A stretch of 19,930 nt of DNA, from NCBI GenBank assembly GCA_015259125.1, contig JABZGR010000033.1, forward strand, positions 1-19,930, written 5' to 3'. Below are positions 1 to 6,182 of this stretch, one piece after another (position 1 is the first letter of the stretch; each line of letters opens with the position of its first letter). This DNA comes from Alloprevotella tannerae. GTDB lineage: Bacteria > Bacteroidota > Bacteroidia > Bacteroidales > Bacteroidaceae. A model generated the notes under the pieces. It saw only the letters and a list, made by a program, of their open reading frames with translations. It made no database searches and was not told where the DNA came from. The position numbers were made by a program, and so were the translations under genes.

Positions 1-40
1 TATTTACGAAATATAGCTCAATATAATTAGAGTGTGTATA

Positions 41-82
41 CACAAAAATGAGCGCCTGAAAGCGAAAAACTCTCAGGCGCTC
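41..82 (-). terminator. Rho-independent terminator after the zinc-ribbon gene
   Basis: A 10-bp perfect inverted repeat (GAGCGCCTGA at 50-59, TCAGGCGCTC at 73-82) with a 13-base loop lies just downstream of the zinc-ribbon stop codon. Read on the minus strand, the stem is followed by ATTTTTGTG, a short U-tract. GC-rich stem, position and T-tract together support an intrinsic terminator for leftward transcription. Confidence 0.8.
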
Positions 83-103
83 TTATCCTATTAAGTGGAA
101 GGA

Positions 104-931
104 TTATTCCTCCGTTTTTGTTTTGCGTGTAGTCGTGGTCTTGCGGCGACGCTTCGGTTTCTCCTCCTGTGTCTCGGCAGGCTTTACACCGGCAAGTTCG
201 GGGTCGATCATAATGCGGCCGCAATATTCGCAGACAATGATTTTCTTGCGCATACGGATATCCAATTGACGCTGAGGCGGGATCTTATTGAAGCATCCGC
301 CACAAGCATCGCGCTGCACATAGACAATGCCTAAACCGTTACGGCTGTTTTTACGTATGCGCTTAAAAGCCGTCAGCAAGCGCGGTTCTATCTGCACTTC
401 GAGTGTTTTACCTTTTTCGCGCAACTTCTCTTCTTGTGCCTTGGTTTCTGCGACAATATCGTCGAGTTCAGCTTTTTTCTCGGCTAAAGCCTGTTGGCGA
501 TCATCAAGCACCGCCTTGCACTCTTCAATCTCCTGCAAGCGCTTCTCAATACCTGCACGCGCCTCGCCGATCTTCTTATTCTGAAGTTCAATCTCGAGCG
601 TTTGAAATTCTATTTCTTTAGAAAGCATATCATACTCGCGATTGTTCTTCACATCCTTTTGCTGCTCTTGATAGCGATCCATCAAACTTTTAGCTTCTGC
701 TATCTTGTGTTGCTTCATTTCGATATCAGCCTCTCTTGAAGCGACCTCTTCTTCATACTTATTGAGGCGTGTAGTAAATCCGGCGATCTCATCCTCCAAG
801 TCTTGCACCTCAAGTGGGAGTTCGCCACGAAGCGTTTTGATCTTATCAACCTCAGAGAGGGTTGTTTGCAACTGGTAAAGCGTTTTCAATTTCTGCTCTA
901 CAGACATCTCTGCAACATCTTTCTTTGCCAT
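104..931 (-). CDS. Coiled-coil C4-type zinc ribbon protein (DUF164-like)
   Basis: The 275-residue protein starts MAKKDVAEMS. Residues about 10-185 are charged and heptad-like, rich in E, K, Q and L, as expected for a long antiparallel coiled coil. A C-terminal zinc ribbon follows, with CxxC pairs at C210/C213 and C234/C237. The last 20 or so residues form a Lys/Arg/Thr-rich tail. This order matches the C4-type zinc-ribbon family (DUF164, zf-RING_7) that includes Helicobacter HP0958/FlgZ. Those relatives are reported as RNA- or protein-binding adaptors; the role in non-flagellated Bacteroidota is not established. The basic tail could contact nucleic acid (inference). The gene lies 65 bases downstream of the Nif3 gene on the same strand, with no promoter box or terminator seen between them, so co-transcription is likely. 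This pairing is, to my knowledge, common in Bacteroidota. Confidence 0.88.
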   Translation of the reverse strand: MAKKDVAEMSVEQKLKTLYQLQTTLSEVDKIKTLRGELPLEVQDLEDEIAGFTTRLNKYEEEVASREADIEMKQHKIAEAKSLMDRYQEQQKDVKNNREYDMLSKEIEFQTLEIELQNKKIGEARAGIEKRLQEIEECKAVLDDRQQALAEKKAELDDIVAETKAQEEKLREKGKTLEVQIEPRLLTAFKRIRKNSRNGLGIVYVQRDACGGCFNKIPPQRQLDIRMRKKIIVCEYCGRIMIDPELAGVKPAETQEEKPKRRRKTTTTRKTKTEE

Positions 932-996
932 AATTCGAAAAGGTTTAATGTCGACCTTAGCTTAACGTGCAGTCGGCGCTGCATCGTCTCACTTGA

Positions 997-1773
997 TCAT
1001 ACCATGTATTTTATCGGATTCGTATTTATCGTTGTCTCATATAAAGGTAAGCCCGGGCAATCGCGCTCCAAAATGCGTCGAAGCAGTTGAATTGTATATT
1101 GCTCCGTCTCATAATGCCCTGCCACGCCAATCCAAATCTGATTTTCGTGGCCAAAGTAAGCATGGTAATGCATTTCGCCTGTCAGGAACACGTCAGCCCC
1201 TGCCGCAATAGCATCTGAGAGTAAGAAGTCCCCCGATCCGCCACACACGGCAATCGTTTGCACCGGACGCGCCGGCCCTTGATTATGCTTCAAGCAAAGG
1301 GCCGCAAAAACATCTTTCGCTCGCTTTAGAAAGCTATACGGATCTTCCGGCATTGCCAGACGCCCTATAAGTCCGCTTCCTCCTTCACCTTCGGGACGCA
1401 AGAAGTCTACATAGTGCAGCCCCAAGCGCTCAGCAATCTCATAATTAACGCCTCCACGCGCATTATCCAAATTGGTATGGGCAGCATAGATAGCTATATC
1501 GCGTTGGATAGCCAAGCGCACGCAGCGTTCAACCTGCGTCGTATCACTCACCTGCTTCAGTCCGCGAAAGAGCAAAGGGTGATGCGCCACGATAAGATTA
1601 CAACCTTTCGCAGCAGCCTCTTCTATGACGGCCTCCGTCACGTCTAAACACAATAAAGCCCCTGATGCTTCCACCTCTGTTAATCCAATCTGCAAGCCGG
1701 CATTATCATAGTCTTCTTGCAGCGGCAGGGGCGCGAACCTTTCAAGGGCCTCAGCGACTTCCTTTATTTTCAT
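997..1773 (-). CDS. Nif3/YbgI-like dinuclear metal centre protein
   Basis: The start at 1773 (MKIKEVAEALERFAP) gives 258 residues. An in-frame ATG at 1824 would add 17 residues unlike the family and would place the promoter box inside the gene, so it was not chosen. Family motifs are DNAGLQIG (23-30), AHHPLLF (63-69), HTNLDNA (99-105), GGVN (107-110), LTGEMHYH (197-204) and GHYETE (219-224). Predicted metal ligands by comparison with E. coli YbgI are H64, H65, D103, H220 and E224, all present. The length is close to YbgI (about 247) and lacks the roughly 110-residue PII/CutA-like insert of the longer Gram-positive forms. Members form toroidal hexamers. Proposed roles include GTP cyclohydrolase I type 2 annotation or metal-dependent hydrolysis, neither certain. 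It is followed by the zinc-ribbon gene on the same strand. Confidence 0.9.
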   Translation of the reverse strand: MKIKEVAEALERFAPLPLQEDYDNAGLQIGLTEVEASGALLCLDVTEAVIEEAAAKGCNLIVAHHPLLFRGLKQVSDTTQVERCVRLAIQRDIAIYAAHTNLDNARGGVNYEIAERLGLHYVDFLRPEGEGGSGLIGRLAMPEDPYSFLKRAKDVFAALCLKHNQGPARPVQTIAVCGGSGDFLLSDAIAAGADVFLTGEMHYHAYFGHENQIWIGVAGHYETEQYTIQLLRRILERDCPGLPLYETTINTNPIKYMV

Positions 1774-1780
1774 TTCGTGG

Positions 1781-1788
1781 CAAAGATA
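1781..1788 (-). promoter_or_regulatory. -7 promoter box of the Nif3 gene
   Basis: On the minus strand this reads TATCTTTG, an exact match to the Bacteroidota -7 consensus TAnnTTTG. Only 7 bases (CCACGAA) separate it from the ATG at 1773, so the mRNA leader would be about 5 bases or less. No well-placed TTTG -33 element is seen; CAAA at 1812-1815 on the plus strand is 23 bases away, slightly too far. Confidence 0.55.
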
Positions 1789-1831
1789 AGGCTTTTCGCG
1801 CAAACAACAGTCAAAATAGCACACAAAAGGA

Positions 1832-1900
1832 TAAAGAAACGCTTCTCTACCATCGCCCGGCGCTTAAAAATGCACCATGTAGGCAATAATAGAGAAGCGT
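1832..1900 (-). terminator. Long-loop inverted repeat, probable terminator of folD
   Basis: Two 11-base arms pair perfectly: ACGCTTCTCTA at 1839-1849 and TAGAGAAGCGT at 1890-1900. A 40-base spacer separates them. Read leftward from folD (stop at 1944), the second arm is followed by TTTCTTTATCC, a T-rich tail. It lies between folD and the nif3 promoter, where a terminator is expected. The long loop is unusual. Confidence 0.5.
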
Positions 1901-1943
1901 AAATCAAATGTGAGTTCGCCGAAAAGGCTCGGAGAAGCTACCT

Positions 1944-2822
1944 TTATTTATAATATGTATGTTTGCCGGCAGCCAGCGTATTGAGCATCAGCATACAAAT
2001 CGTCATCGGGCCGACACCACCGGGCACAGGCGTAATCCATTCGCACTTTGGAGCTACTTCGTCATACTTCACATCGCCCGACAAGCGGAAACCGCTCTTA
2101 CGCGTTTCATCTTTAACGCGCGTTGTACCGACATCGATAACCACAGCGTCTTCTTTTACCATATCAGCTGTGATAAATTCGGGGCGGCCCATTGCGCCAA
2201 CAAGAATATCTGCTTGGCGGCACTCTTCCGCTAAGTTGGCCGTCCGACTATGGCAAACCGTCACCGTAGCATCTCCATAGCCTTTCTGCATCATAAGCGT
2301 AGCCAAAGGTTTACCTACGATATTACTGCGACCTACAATAACGCATTTCTTTCCCTTCGTCGGGATATTGTTGCGCTGCAAGAGTTCGAGGATGCCGAGC
2401 GGCGTAGCAGAGACAAAGCACGGCAGGCCTAACATCAAGCGACCTACATTTATCGGATGGAAACCATCTACGTCCTTGCGATAATCTATGGCTTCGATCA
2501 CCTTTTGCTCTGAGATATGAGCCGGCAAGGGCAATTGTACGATAAAGCCATCTACGTTATCATCTTCATTGAGACGCTTTACGCAATTGAGCAACTCTTC
2601 TTCCGTCACGTCATCTTCAAAACGAATCAGTGAAGACTCGAAGCCGCATACCTCGCAGGCTTTTACTTTATTATTTACGTACGTTTCGCTGCCACCGTCG
2701 TGTCCGACGAGTACAGCGGCCAAATGGGGACGTTTGCCGCCGGCCGCAACAATTCTTTTTACTTCCTCGGCGATTTCTGCTTTAATCGCAGCAGCCGTGG
2801 CTTTGCCATCAAGAATTTTCAT
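1944..2822 (-). CDS. folD: Bifunctional methylenetetrahydrofolate dehydrogenase/cyclohydrolase
   Basis: The 292-residue protein is full length for FolD. It interconverts 5,10-methylene-THF, 5,10-methenyl-THF and 10-formyl-THF in the cytoplasm, supplying one-carbon units for purine and formyl-Met synthesis. Visible motifs include ETYVNNKVKACEVCG (46-60), carrying the catalytic Y-x3-K pair Y48/K52. Also present are QLPLP (96-100), KDVDGFHP (116-123), the NADP-binding GRSNIVGKP (164-172), CHSRT (190-194) and the C-terminal TPVPGGVGPMT (264-274). The start is the only good ATG before the conserved N-terminal KILDGKATA. The gene lies 63 bases downstream of ffh on the same strand. No promoter box or terminator is evident between them, so the two may be co-transcribed. 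Confidence 0.97.
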   Translation of the reverse strand: MKILDGKATAAAIKAEIAEEVKRIVAAGGKRPHLAAVLVGHDGGSETYVNNKVKACEVCGFESSLIRFEDDVTEEELLNCVKRLNEDDNVDGFIVQLPLPAHISEQKVIEAIDYRKDVDGFHPINVGRLMLGLPCFVSATPLGILELLQRNNIPTKGKKCVIVGRSNIVGKPLATLMMQKGYGDATVTVCHSRTANLAEECRQADILVGAMGRPEFITADMVKEDAVVIDVGTTRVKDETRKSGFRLSGDVKYDEVAPKCEWITPVPGGVGPMTICMLMLNTLAAGKHTYYK

Positions 2823-2885
2823 CGTATGTGGATTATTATGTGAACAAAGGAGAAGTTGGGTTACACCTCTCTTGAATAAAATCTT

Positions 2886-4244
2886 TTATTGTGGGAAGTT
2901 GTCGGGCAGATTAGGCATTTTACCTTTCGGCATCTGCGCCATCATCTTGCCCATCTTTGAACCTGTCATCATCTTCATCATCTTTCGCGTCTGCTCAAAC
3001 TGCTTTAGGAGTCGGTTTACGTCCTGTTGCGTTGTACCGGATCCTTTTGCGATGCGCATACGGCGTGAAGTGTTTAAGATTTCAGGGTGTTTGCGCTCTT
3101 TGGGCGTCATAGAAAGAATGATTGCCTCTATTCCCTTAAAAGCGTCATCGTCAATATCTATATTCTTCAGCGCCTTACCAACGCCCGGAATCATAGAAGC
3201 GAGCTCCTTCAAGTTACCCATTTTTTTGATCTGATAAATCTGGGCTAAGAAATCGTCGAAGTCAAACTGGTTCTTTTGTATCTTACGCTGCAAACGCTTG
3301 GCCTCGGCCTCATCATATTGCTCTTGGGCACGCTCTACCAACGAAACAACGTCGCCCATACCCAAGATGCGGTCGGCCATACGCTCGGGATGGAAAACAT
3401 CAAGCGCTTCGAGTTTTTCTCCGGTTCCAATAAACTTGATCGGCTTATTGACTACCGTGCGAATACTTAAAGCTGCACCGCCACGCGTATCGCCGTCCAA
3501 CTTCGTTAATACGACGCCATCGAAATCCAATCGGTCATTAAACTCCTTAGCGGTATTAACAGCGTCCTGTCCGGTCATAGAATCGACAACGAAGAGCGTC
3601 TCGTTTGGCCGTATATGCTCTTTAATAGTCGCGATCTCCGTCATCATCTTCTCGTCGATAGCCAAGCGGCCGGCCGTATCCACGATCACGAGGTCATAGT
3701 TCTTAGCCTTGGCTTCTTTGATCGCATTTAGGGCAATACTTACCGGGTCTTGGTTGTCACGCTCACTATAAACGGGCACATCAATCTGCTCACCAAGCGT
3801 ATGCAACTGGTCAATGGCGGCCGGGCGATACACGTCGCAAGCCACGAGCAAGGGGCGGCGGCGTTTTTTGGTCTTCATCATCAAAGCCAACTTACCGCTC
3901 ATCGTCGTCTTACCCGAACCTTGCAGACCCGACATTAAGACTACGGCGGGATGGCCTTCGATATTAAAATCAGCAGCCGTGCCTCCCATCAAACGCGCAA
4001 GCTCATCGTGCACAATCTTAACCAGCAATTGGCCCGGTTTAACGGCCGTCAAAACGTGTTGGCCCAAGGCTTTTTCTTTTACATCGTCTGTAAAAGATTT
4101 GGCAACTTTATAGTTAACGTCGGCATCCAGCAAGGCGCGGCGTACATCTTTCAATGTTTCGGCAACATTAATCTCGGTGATGCGGCCCTCGCCTTTCAGT
4201 ATCTTAAACGACCGTTCCAGCCGTTCACTCAAATTATCAAACAT
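2886..4244 (-). CDS. ffh: Signal recognition particle GTPase Ffh
   Basis: The 452-residue protein is typical for Ffh, the SRP subunit that binds signal sequences and SRP RNA and delivers ribosomes to FtsY at the membrane. The N domain is residues 1-90. The G domain has the P-loop GLQGSGKTT (106-114), DVYRPAA (137-143), DTAGR (189-193), TKLDGD (247-252) and GTGEKLEALDVFHPERMA (273-290). The M domain begins near 325, has the RNA-contacting SRRMRIAKGSG (393-403), and ends in a methionine-rich tail (MMKMM, MGKMM, 422-436). The start MFDNLSERLE is the usual N-terminus. A TATCTTTG box lies 24 bases upstream. The gene is divergent from the family 2 glycosyltransferase. Confidence 0.98.
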   Translation of the reverse strand: MFDNLSERLERSFKILKGEGRITEINVAETLKDVRRALLDADVNYKVAKSFTDDVKEKALGQHVLTAVKPGQLLVKIVHDELARLMGGTAADFNIEGHPAVVLMSGLQGSGKTTMSGKLALMMKTKKRRRPLLVACDVYRPAAIDQLHTLGEQIDVPVYSERDNQDPVSIALNAIKEAKAKNYDLVIVDTAGRLAIDEKMMTEIATIKEHIRPNETLFVVDSMTGQDAVNTAKEFNDRLDFDGVVLTKLDGDTRGGAALSIRTVVNKPIKFIGTGEKLEALDVFHPERMADRILGMGDVVSLVERAQEQYDEAEAKRLQRKIQKNQFDFDDFLAQIYQIKKMGNLKELASMIPGVGKALKNIDIDDDAFKGIEAIILSMTPKERKHPEILNTSRRMRIAKGSGTTQQDVNRLLKQFEQTRKMMKMMTGSKMGKMMAQMPKGKMPNLPDNFPQ

Positions 4245-4268
4245 GAATTTTGTCCTATTATTTTAGCG

Positions 4269-4276
4269 CAAAGATA
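4269..4276 (-). promoter_or_regulatory. -7 promoter box of ffh
   Basis: The minus-strand reading is TATCTTTG, an exact TAnnTTTG match. It predicts a leader of about 20 bases before the ffh ATG at 4244. No clear TTTG at the usual -33 spacing was found. Confidence 0.55.
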
Positions 4277-4417
4277 GCATAAAAAGCAAAAATCTCCATT
4301 TTAGCGGCCCACTAAGTTGCAAAGCCGCCTTAAAATAAAAGGCTTTTTCGTATTTCTGCCCTCCACTCAACACAAGAGGTCGTGCCTATTACACACAAAG
4401 AAAGCGCCCTCAGTTTA

Positions 4418-4447
4418 CTTGCTTACAGCTCTTTTACACTATCTTTG
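4418..4447 (+). promoter_or_regulatory. Promoter of the family 2 glycosyltransferase
   Basis: TATCTTTG at 4440-4447 matches the Bacteroidota -7 consensus exactly. CTTG at 4418-4421 stands 18 bases upstream as a weak -33 element. Transcription would begin near 4451 and leave a leader of about 85 bases before the ATG at 4536. This box and the ffh box face away from each other in the shared intergenic region. Confidence 0.6.
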
Positions 4448-4535
4448 CAAAAGATAGGCGGTAAAGCGGAGAATGGAGGCGCCAAGTGCGCCCCTCGCCT
4501 ACCTGACGCACATTTATAAACGCATTTGTATCCTT

Positions 4536-5465
4536 ATGAAGATAACCATTGTCGTTCCCTGTTACAACGAGGAAGAGGTTTTGATCGACACGACGCAGCA
4601 ACTGACAGCCGTGGTCAAGCAACTGGAGAGCGCATTCGAACTCAAAGCCGACGTGCTTTATGTTGACGACGGCAGCAAAGATGCCACGTGGGAAATGATT
4701 CAGAAATTTGCAGCTGAAGATACGCACATCCACGGTTTGAAATTGGCGCACAACGTCGGGCATCAGCGTGCACTCTGGGCCGGCTTGGATGTGGCTGCGA
4801 AATCAGCAGATGCGATGGTCAGCATCGATGCAGATTTGCAGGATGATGTGACGGTGATTGAGAAGATGGTGGCGCGCTTCCTCGATGGCAATGATATTGT
4901 CTATGGCGTTCGCCGCAACCGGCCTACAGACTCTTTTTTCAAAAAATGGACGGCGCTGGCTTTCTACAAATTCGTGCGTTTGCTGGGCGGTGATGTTCTG
5001 TATAATCATGCGGATTTTCGCTTAATGAGTCGGCGCGCTGTGCTATCGTTGATGGACTTCCCGGAGCGCAACCTTTTTCTGCGAGGAATGGTCTACTCGC
5101 TCGGATATCCGCACAGCTTAGTCTATTATGACCGCCGCGCACGTCAAGCCGGAGAGTCGAAATACCCCTTCCGCAAGATGATGAGCTTTGCGCTCGACGG
5201 CATCACGTCCTTTTCTATCAAGCCACTTCGGCTTATTGTTTATCTCGGCGGGTTGTTTTTGCTGTTTTCTCTGTTGGCTATCGTTTATAGTTTGATTGTT
5301 TATTTTAAGGGGCAAACGCTTCCCGGATGGACCAGCTTGACGATTTCACTCTGGTTTATCGGAGGTACGATCCTCTTGGCCTTAGGTACGATTGGGGAAT
5401 ACGTAGGAAAAATCTACGCCGAGGTCAAGCGCCGCCCACGATATATTATTGAGCAGAAAGTCTGA
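4536..5465 (+). CDS. Family 2 glycosyltransferase (GtrB/DPM1-like, polyprenyl phosphate)
   Basis: The start at 4536 (MKITIVVPCYNEEE, 309 residues) is preferred over an in-frame ATG at 4473, which adds 21 atypical residues before the conserved GT-A first strand. The GT-A domain (1 to about 225) shows VPCYNEEE (7-14), VDDGSKD (43-49), the metal-binding DAD in SIDADLQDD (96-104), and RQAGESKYPFRKM (203-215), typical of the polyprenyl-phosphate sugar transferase subgroup. Two C-terminal hydrophobic segments, about 231-256 and 266-288, anchor it in the inner membrane. By family it moves a sugar from a nucleotide donor to undecaprenyl phosphate for later use in the periplasm; the sugar cannot be read from sequence. 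It is a single-gene unit with its own promoter. The ArnT-like transferase 0.7 kb away could use such a lipid donor (inference). Confidence 0.9.
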   Translation: MKITIVVPCYNEEEVLIDTTQQLTAVVKQLESAFELKADVLYVDDGSKDATWEMIQKFAAEDTHIHGLKLAHNVGHQRALWAGLDVAAKSADAMVSIDADLQDDVTVIEKMVARFLDGNDIVYGVRRNRPTDSFFKKWTALAFYKFVRLLGGDVLYNHADFRLMSRRAVLSLMDFPERNLFLRGMVYSLGYPHSLVYYDRRARQAGESKYPFRKMMSFALDGITSFSIKPLRLIVYLGGLFLLFSLLAIVYSLIVYFKGQTLPGWTSLTISLWFIGGTILLALGTIGEYVGKIYAEVKRRPRYIIEQKV

Positions 5466-5491
5466 CAAACTTTCACAATCTGCTATCTTAT

Positions 5492-5527
5492 GTAGCGCGA
5501 TAGACGCCACAACGCCTGTCGCGCTAC
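5492..5527. terminator. Hairpin after the family 2 glycosyltransferase
   Basis: GTAGCGCGA at 5492-5500 pairs with TCGCGCTAC at 5519-5527. Three further pairs, one a GT wobble, extend the stem to 12 bp. The hairpin begins 27 bases after the stop codon. The sequence beyond (GCTTCATCTTCT) is only moderately T-rich, so intrinsic termination is plausible but not certain. Confidence 0.45.
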
Positions 5528-5679
5528 GCTTCATCTTCTAAGCCTTCCAACTTAGTTTTAAGCCACTTGCATTGGGTTTCCAACAAGGACATCGCTTTTT
5601 CTTCATTTACGATCGTGATAAAAAGAGTGTCCTCTCGTGAGCGTACACCTTTGCGCTCACGAGAGGAAATACGTACCAT
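5524..5679 (-). CDS. Possible small ORF (51 residues), start inside a repeat unit
   Basis: An open frame on the minus strand runs from ATG (5677-5679) to TAG (5524-5526). Residues 1-16 (MVRISSRERKGVRSRE) are simply translated 22-bp repeat sequence. Residues 17-51 look more protein-like: DTLFITIVNEEKA, then LLETQCKWLKTKLEGLED, an amphipathic charged helix. No family was recognised and no promoter box was seen. The repeat may have landed at the 5' end of an older small gene, or the frame may be chance. Low confidence as a real gene. Confidence 0.22.
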   Translation of the reverse strand: MVRISSRERKGVRSREDTLFITIVNEEKAMSLLETQCKWLKTKLEGLEDEA

Positions 5680-5700
5680 CACGAGCGGACATACACCAAC
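5631..5700. repeat. Intergenic TCACGAG repeat, copy 1, with hairpin
   Basis: A 13-bp perfect inverted repeat (CCTCTCGTGAGCG at 5631-5643, CGCTCACGAGAGG at 5654-5666, 10-base loop) runs into two head-to-tail 22-bp units. Each unit begins TCACGAG, at 5657 and 5679. The stretch 5672-5692 matches 11090-11110 at 20 of 21 bases, so this is a dispersed element. Units at the right side are in plus orientation and the left arm is inverted. Confidence 0.8.
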
Positions 5701-5831
5701 TAAGCTTTGTGCTAAATATCTTCAAGTTGTGTAGCGGCAATAAGCAGACTTTTATGCGACGGATGACAGAGATTGCCAACGTAGCAAGAGATTTAGCGGC
5801 TTCAAAGATGGCATGTAGCAAAAAATATACT

Positions 5832-5839
5832 ATTTTTGT
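5832..5839 (+). promoter_or_regulatory. Possible -7 box of the 57-residue membrane protein
   Basis: TATTTTTG matches TAnnTTTG. It lies 51 bases before the ATG at 5891. No matching TTTG was found at -33 spacing, so this rests on the single box in an AT-rich context. Confidence 0.35.
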
Positions 5840-5890
5840 CTTGACTTTTAGACACGGTAATGCGCCGAAAGGCTGAATTAAGCAAACACA

Positions 5891-6064
5891 ATGAAGACGT
5901 TTTTCTCTATCATTCTATCCCTGCTCATTGGTTTTTTGATGGTATTTTCACTCATCTTTTGCTTTGATTCGCCAAGTCTGTGGACTAACATCCAGTTATT
6001 AATAGCTTGGGCTTGTTTTTGGGGATTCATTATTTATATTCTGAAAAGGATGAACTGTCTGTAA
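5891..6064 (+). CDS. Small hypothetical two-helix membrane protein (57 residues)
   Basis: An open frame from ATG (5891) to TAA (6062-6064) encodes 57 residues. Residues about 4-25 (FFSIILSLLIGFLMVFSLIF) form one strongly hydrophobic segment. Residues about 34-51 (IQLLIAWACFWGFIIYIL) form a second. Between them is a short loop with FDSPSLWTN, and the end is KRMNCL. A two-pass inner-membrane protein is the simplest reading. A TAnnTTTG-like box lies upstream and a 16-bp hairpin downstream, as expected for a small monocistronic gene. No family was recognised. Small hydrophobic ORFs can be chance, but the fit with flanking signals favours a real gene. Confidence 0.5.
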   Translation: MKTFFSIILSLLIGFLMVFSLIFCFDSPSLWTNIQLLIAWACFWGFIIYILKRMNCL

Positions 6065-6092
6065 GGGGTTCTTAGGGTATACCTTTATCGCA

Positions 6093-6133
6093 AATTCGCC
6101 TTTGTTTGTGCTGATAGCAAACAAAGGCGAATT
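6093..6133. terminator. 16-bp perfect hairpin between convergent genes
   Basis: AATTCGCCTTTGTTTG at 6093-6108 pairs with its exact complement at 6118-6133 across a 9-base loop. It lies between the 3' ends of the small membrane protein (plus) and the ArnT-like gene (minus, stop at 6183), so it could end transcription from both sides. Neither flank has a strong T-tract, although the arms themselves contain T runs. Confidence 0.6.
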
Positions 6134-6182
6134 ATGGCTAAAAAAGGCGGCATTTGCTGCCTCATATAAACCGTGTTATGGT

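Noticed and set aside
5637..5876. 79-residue plus-strand frame
   Set aside because: It is largely translated repeat and hairpin sequence, with no conserved features, and overlaps the promoter box of the small membrane protein.
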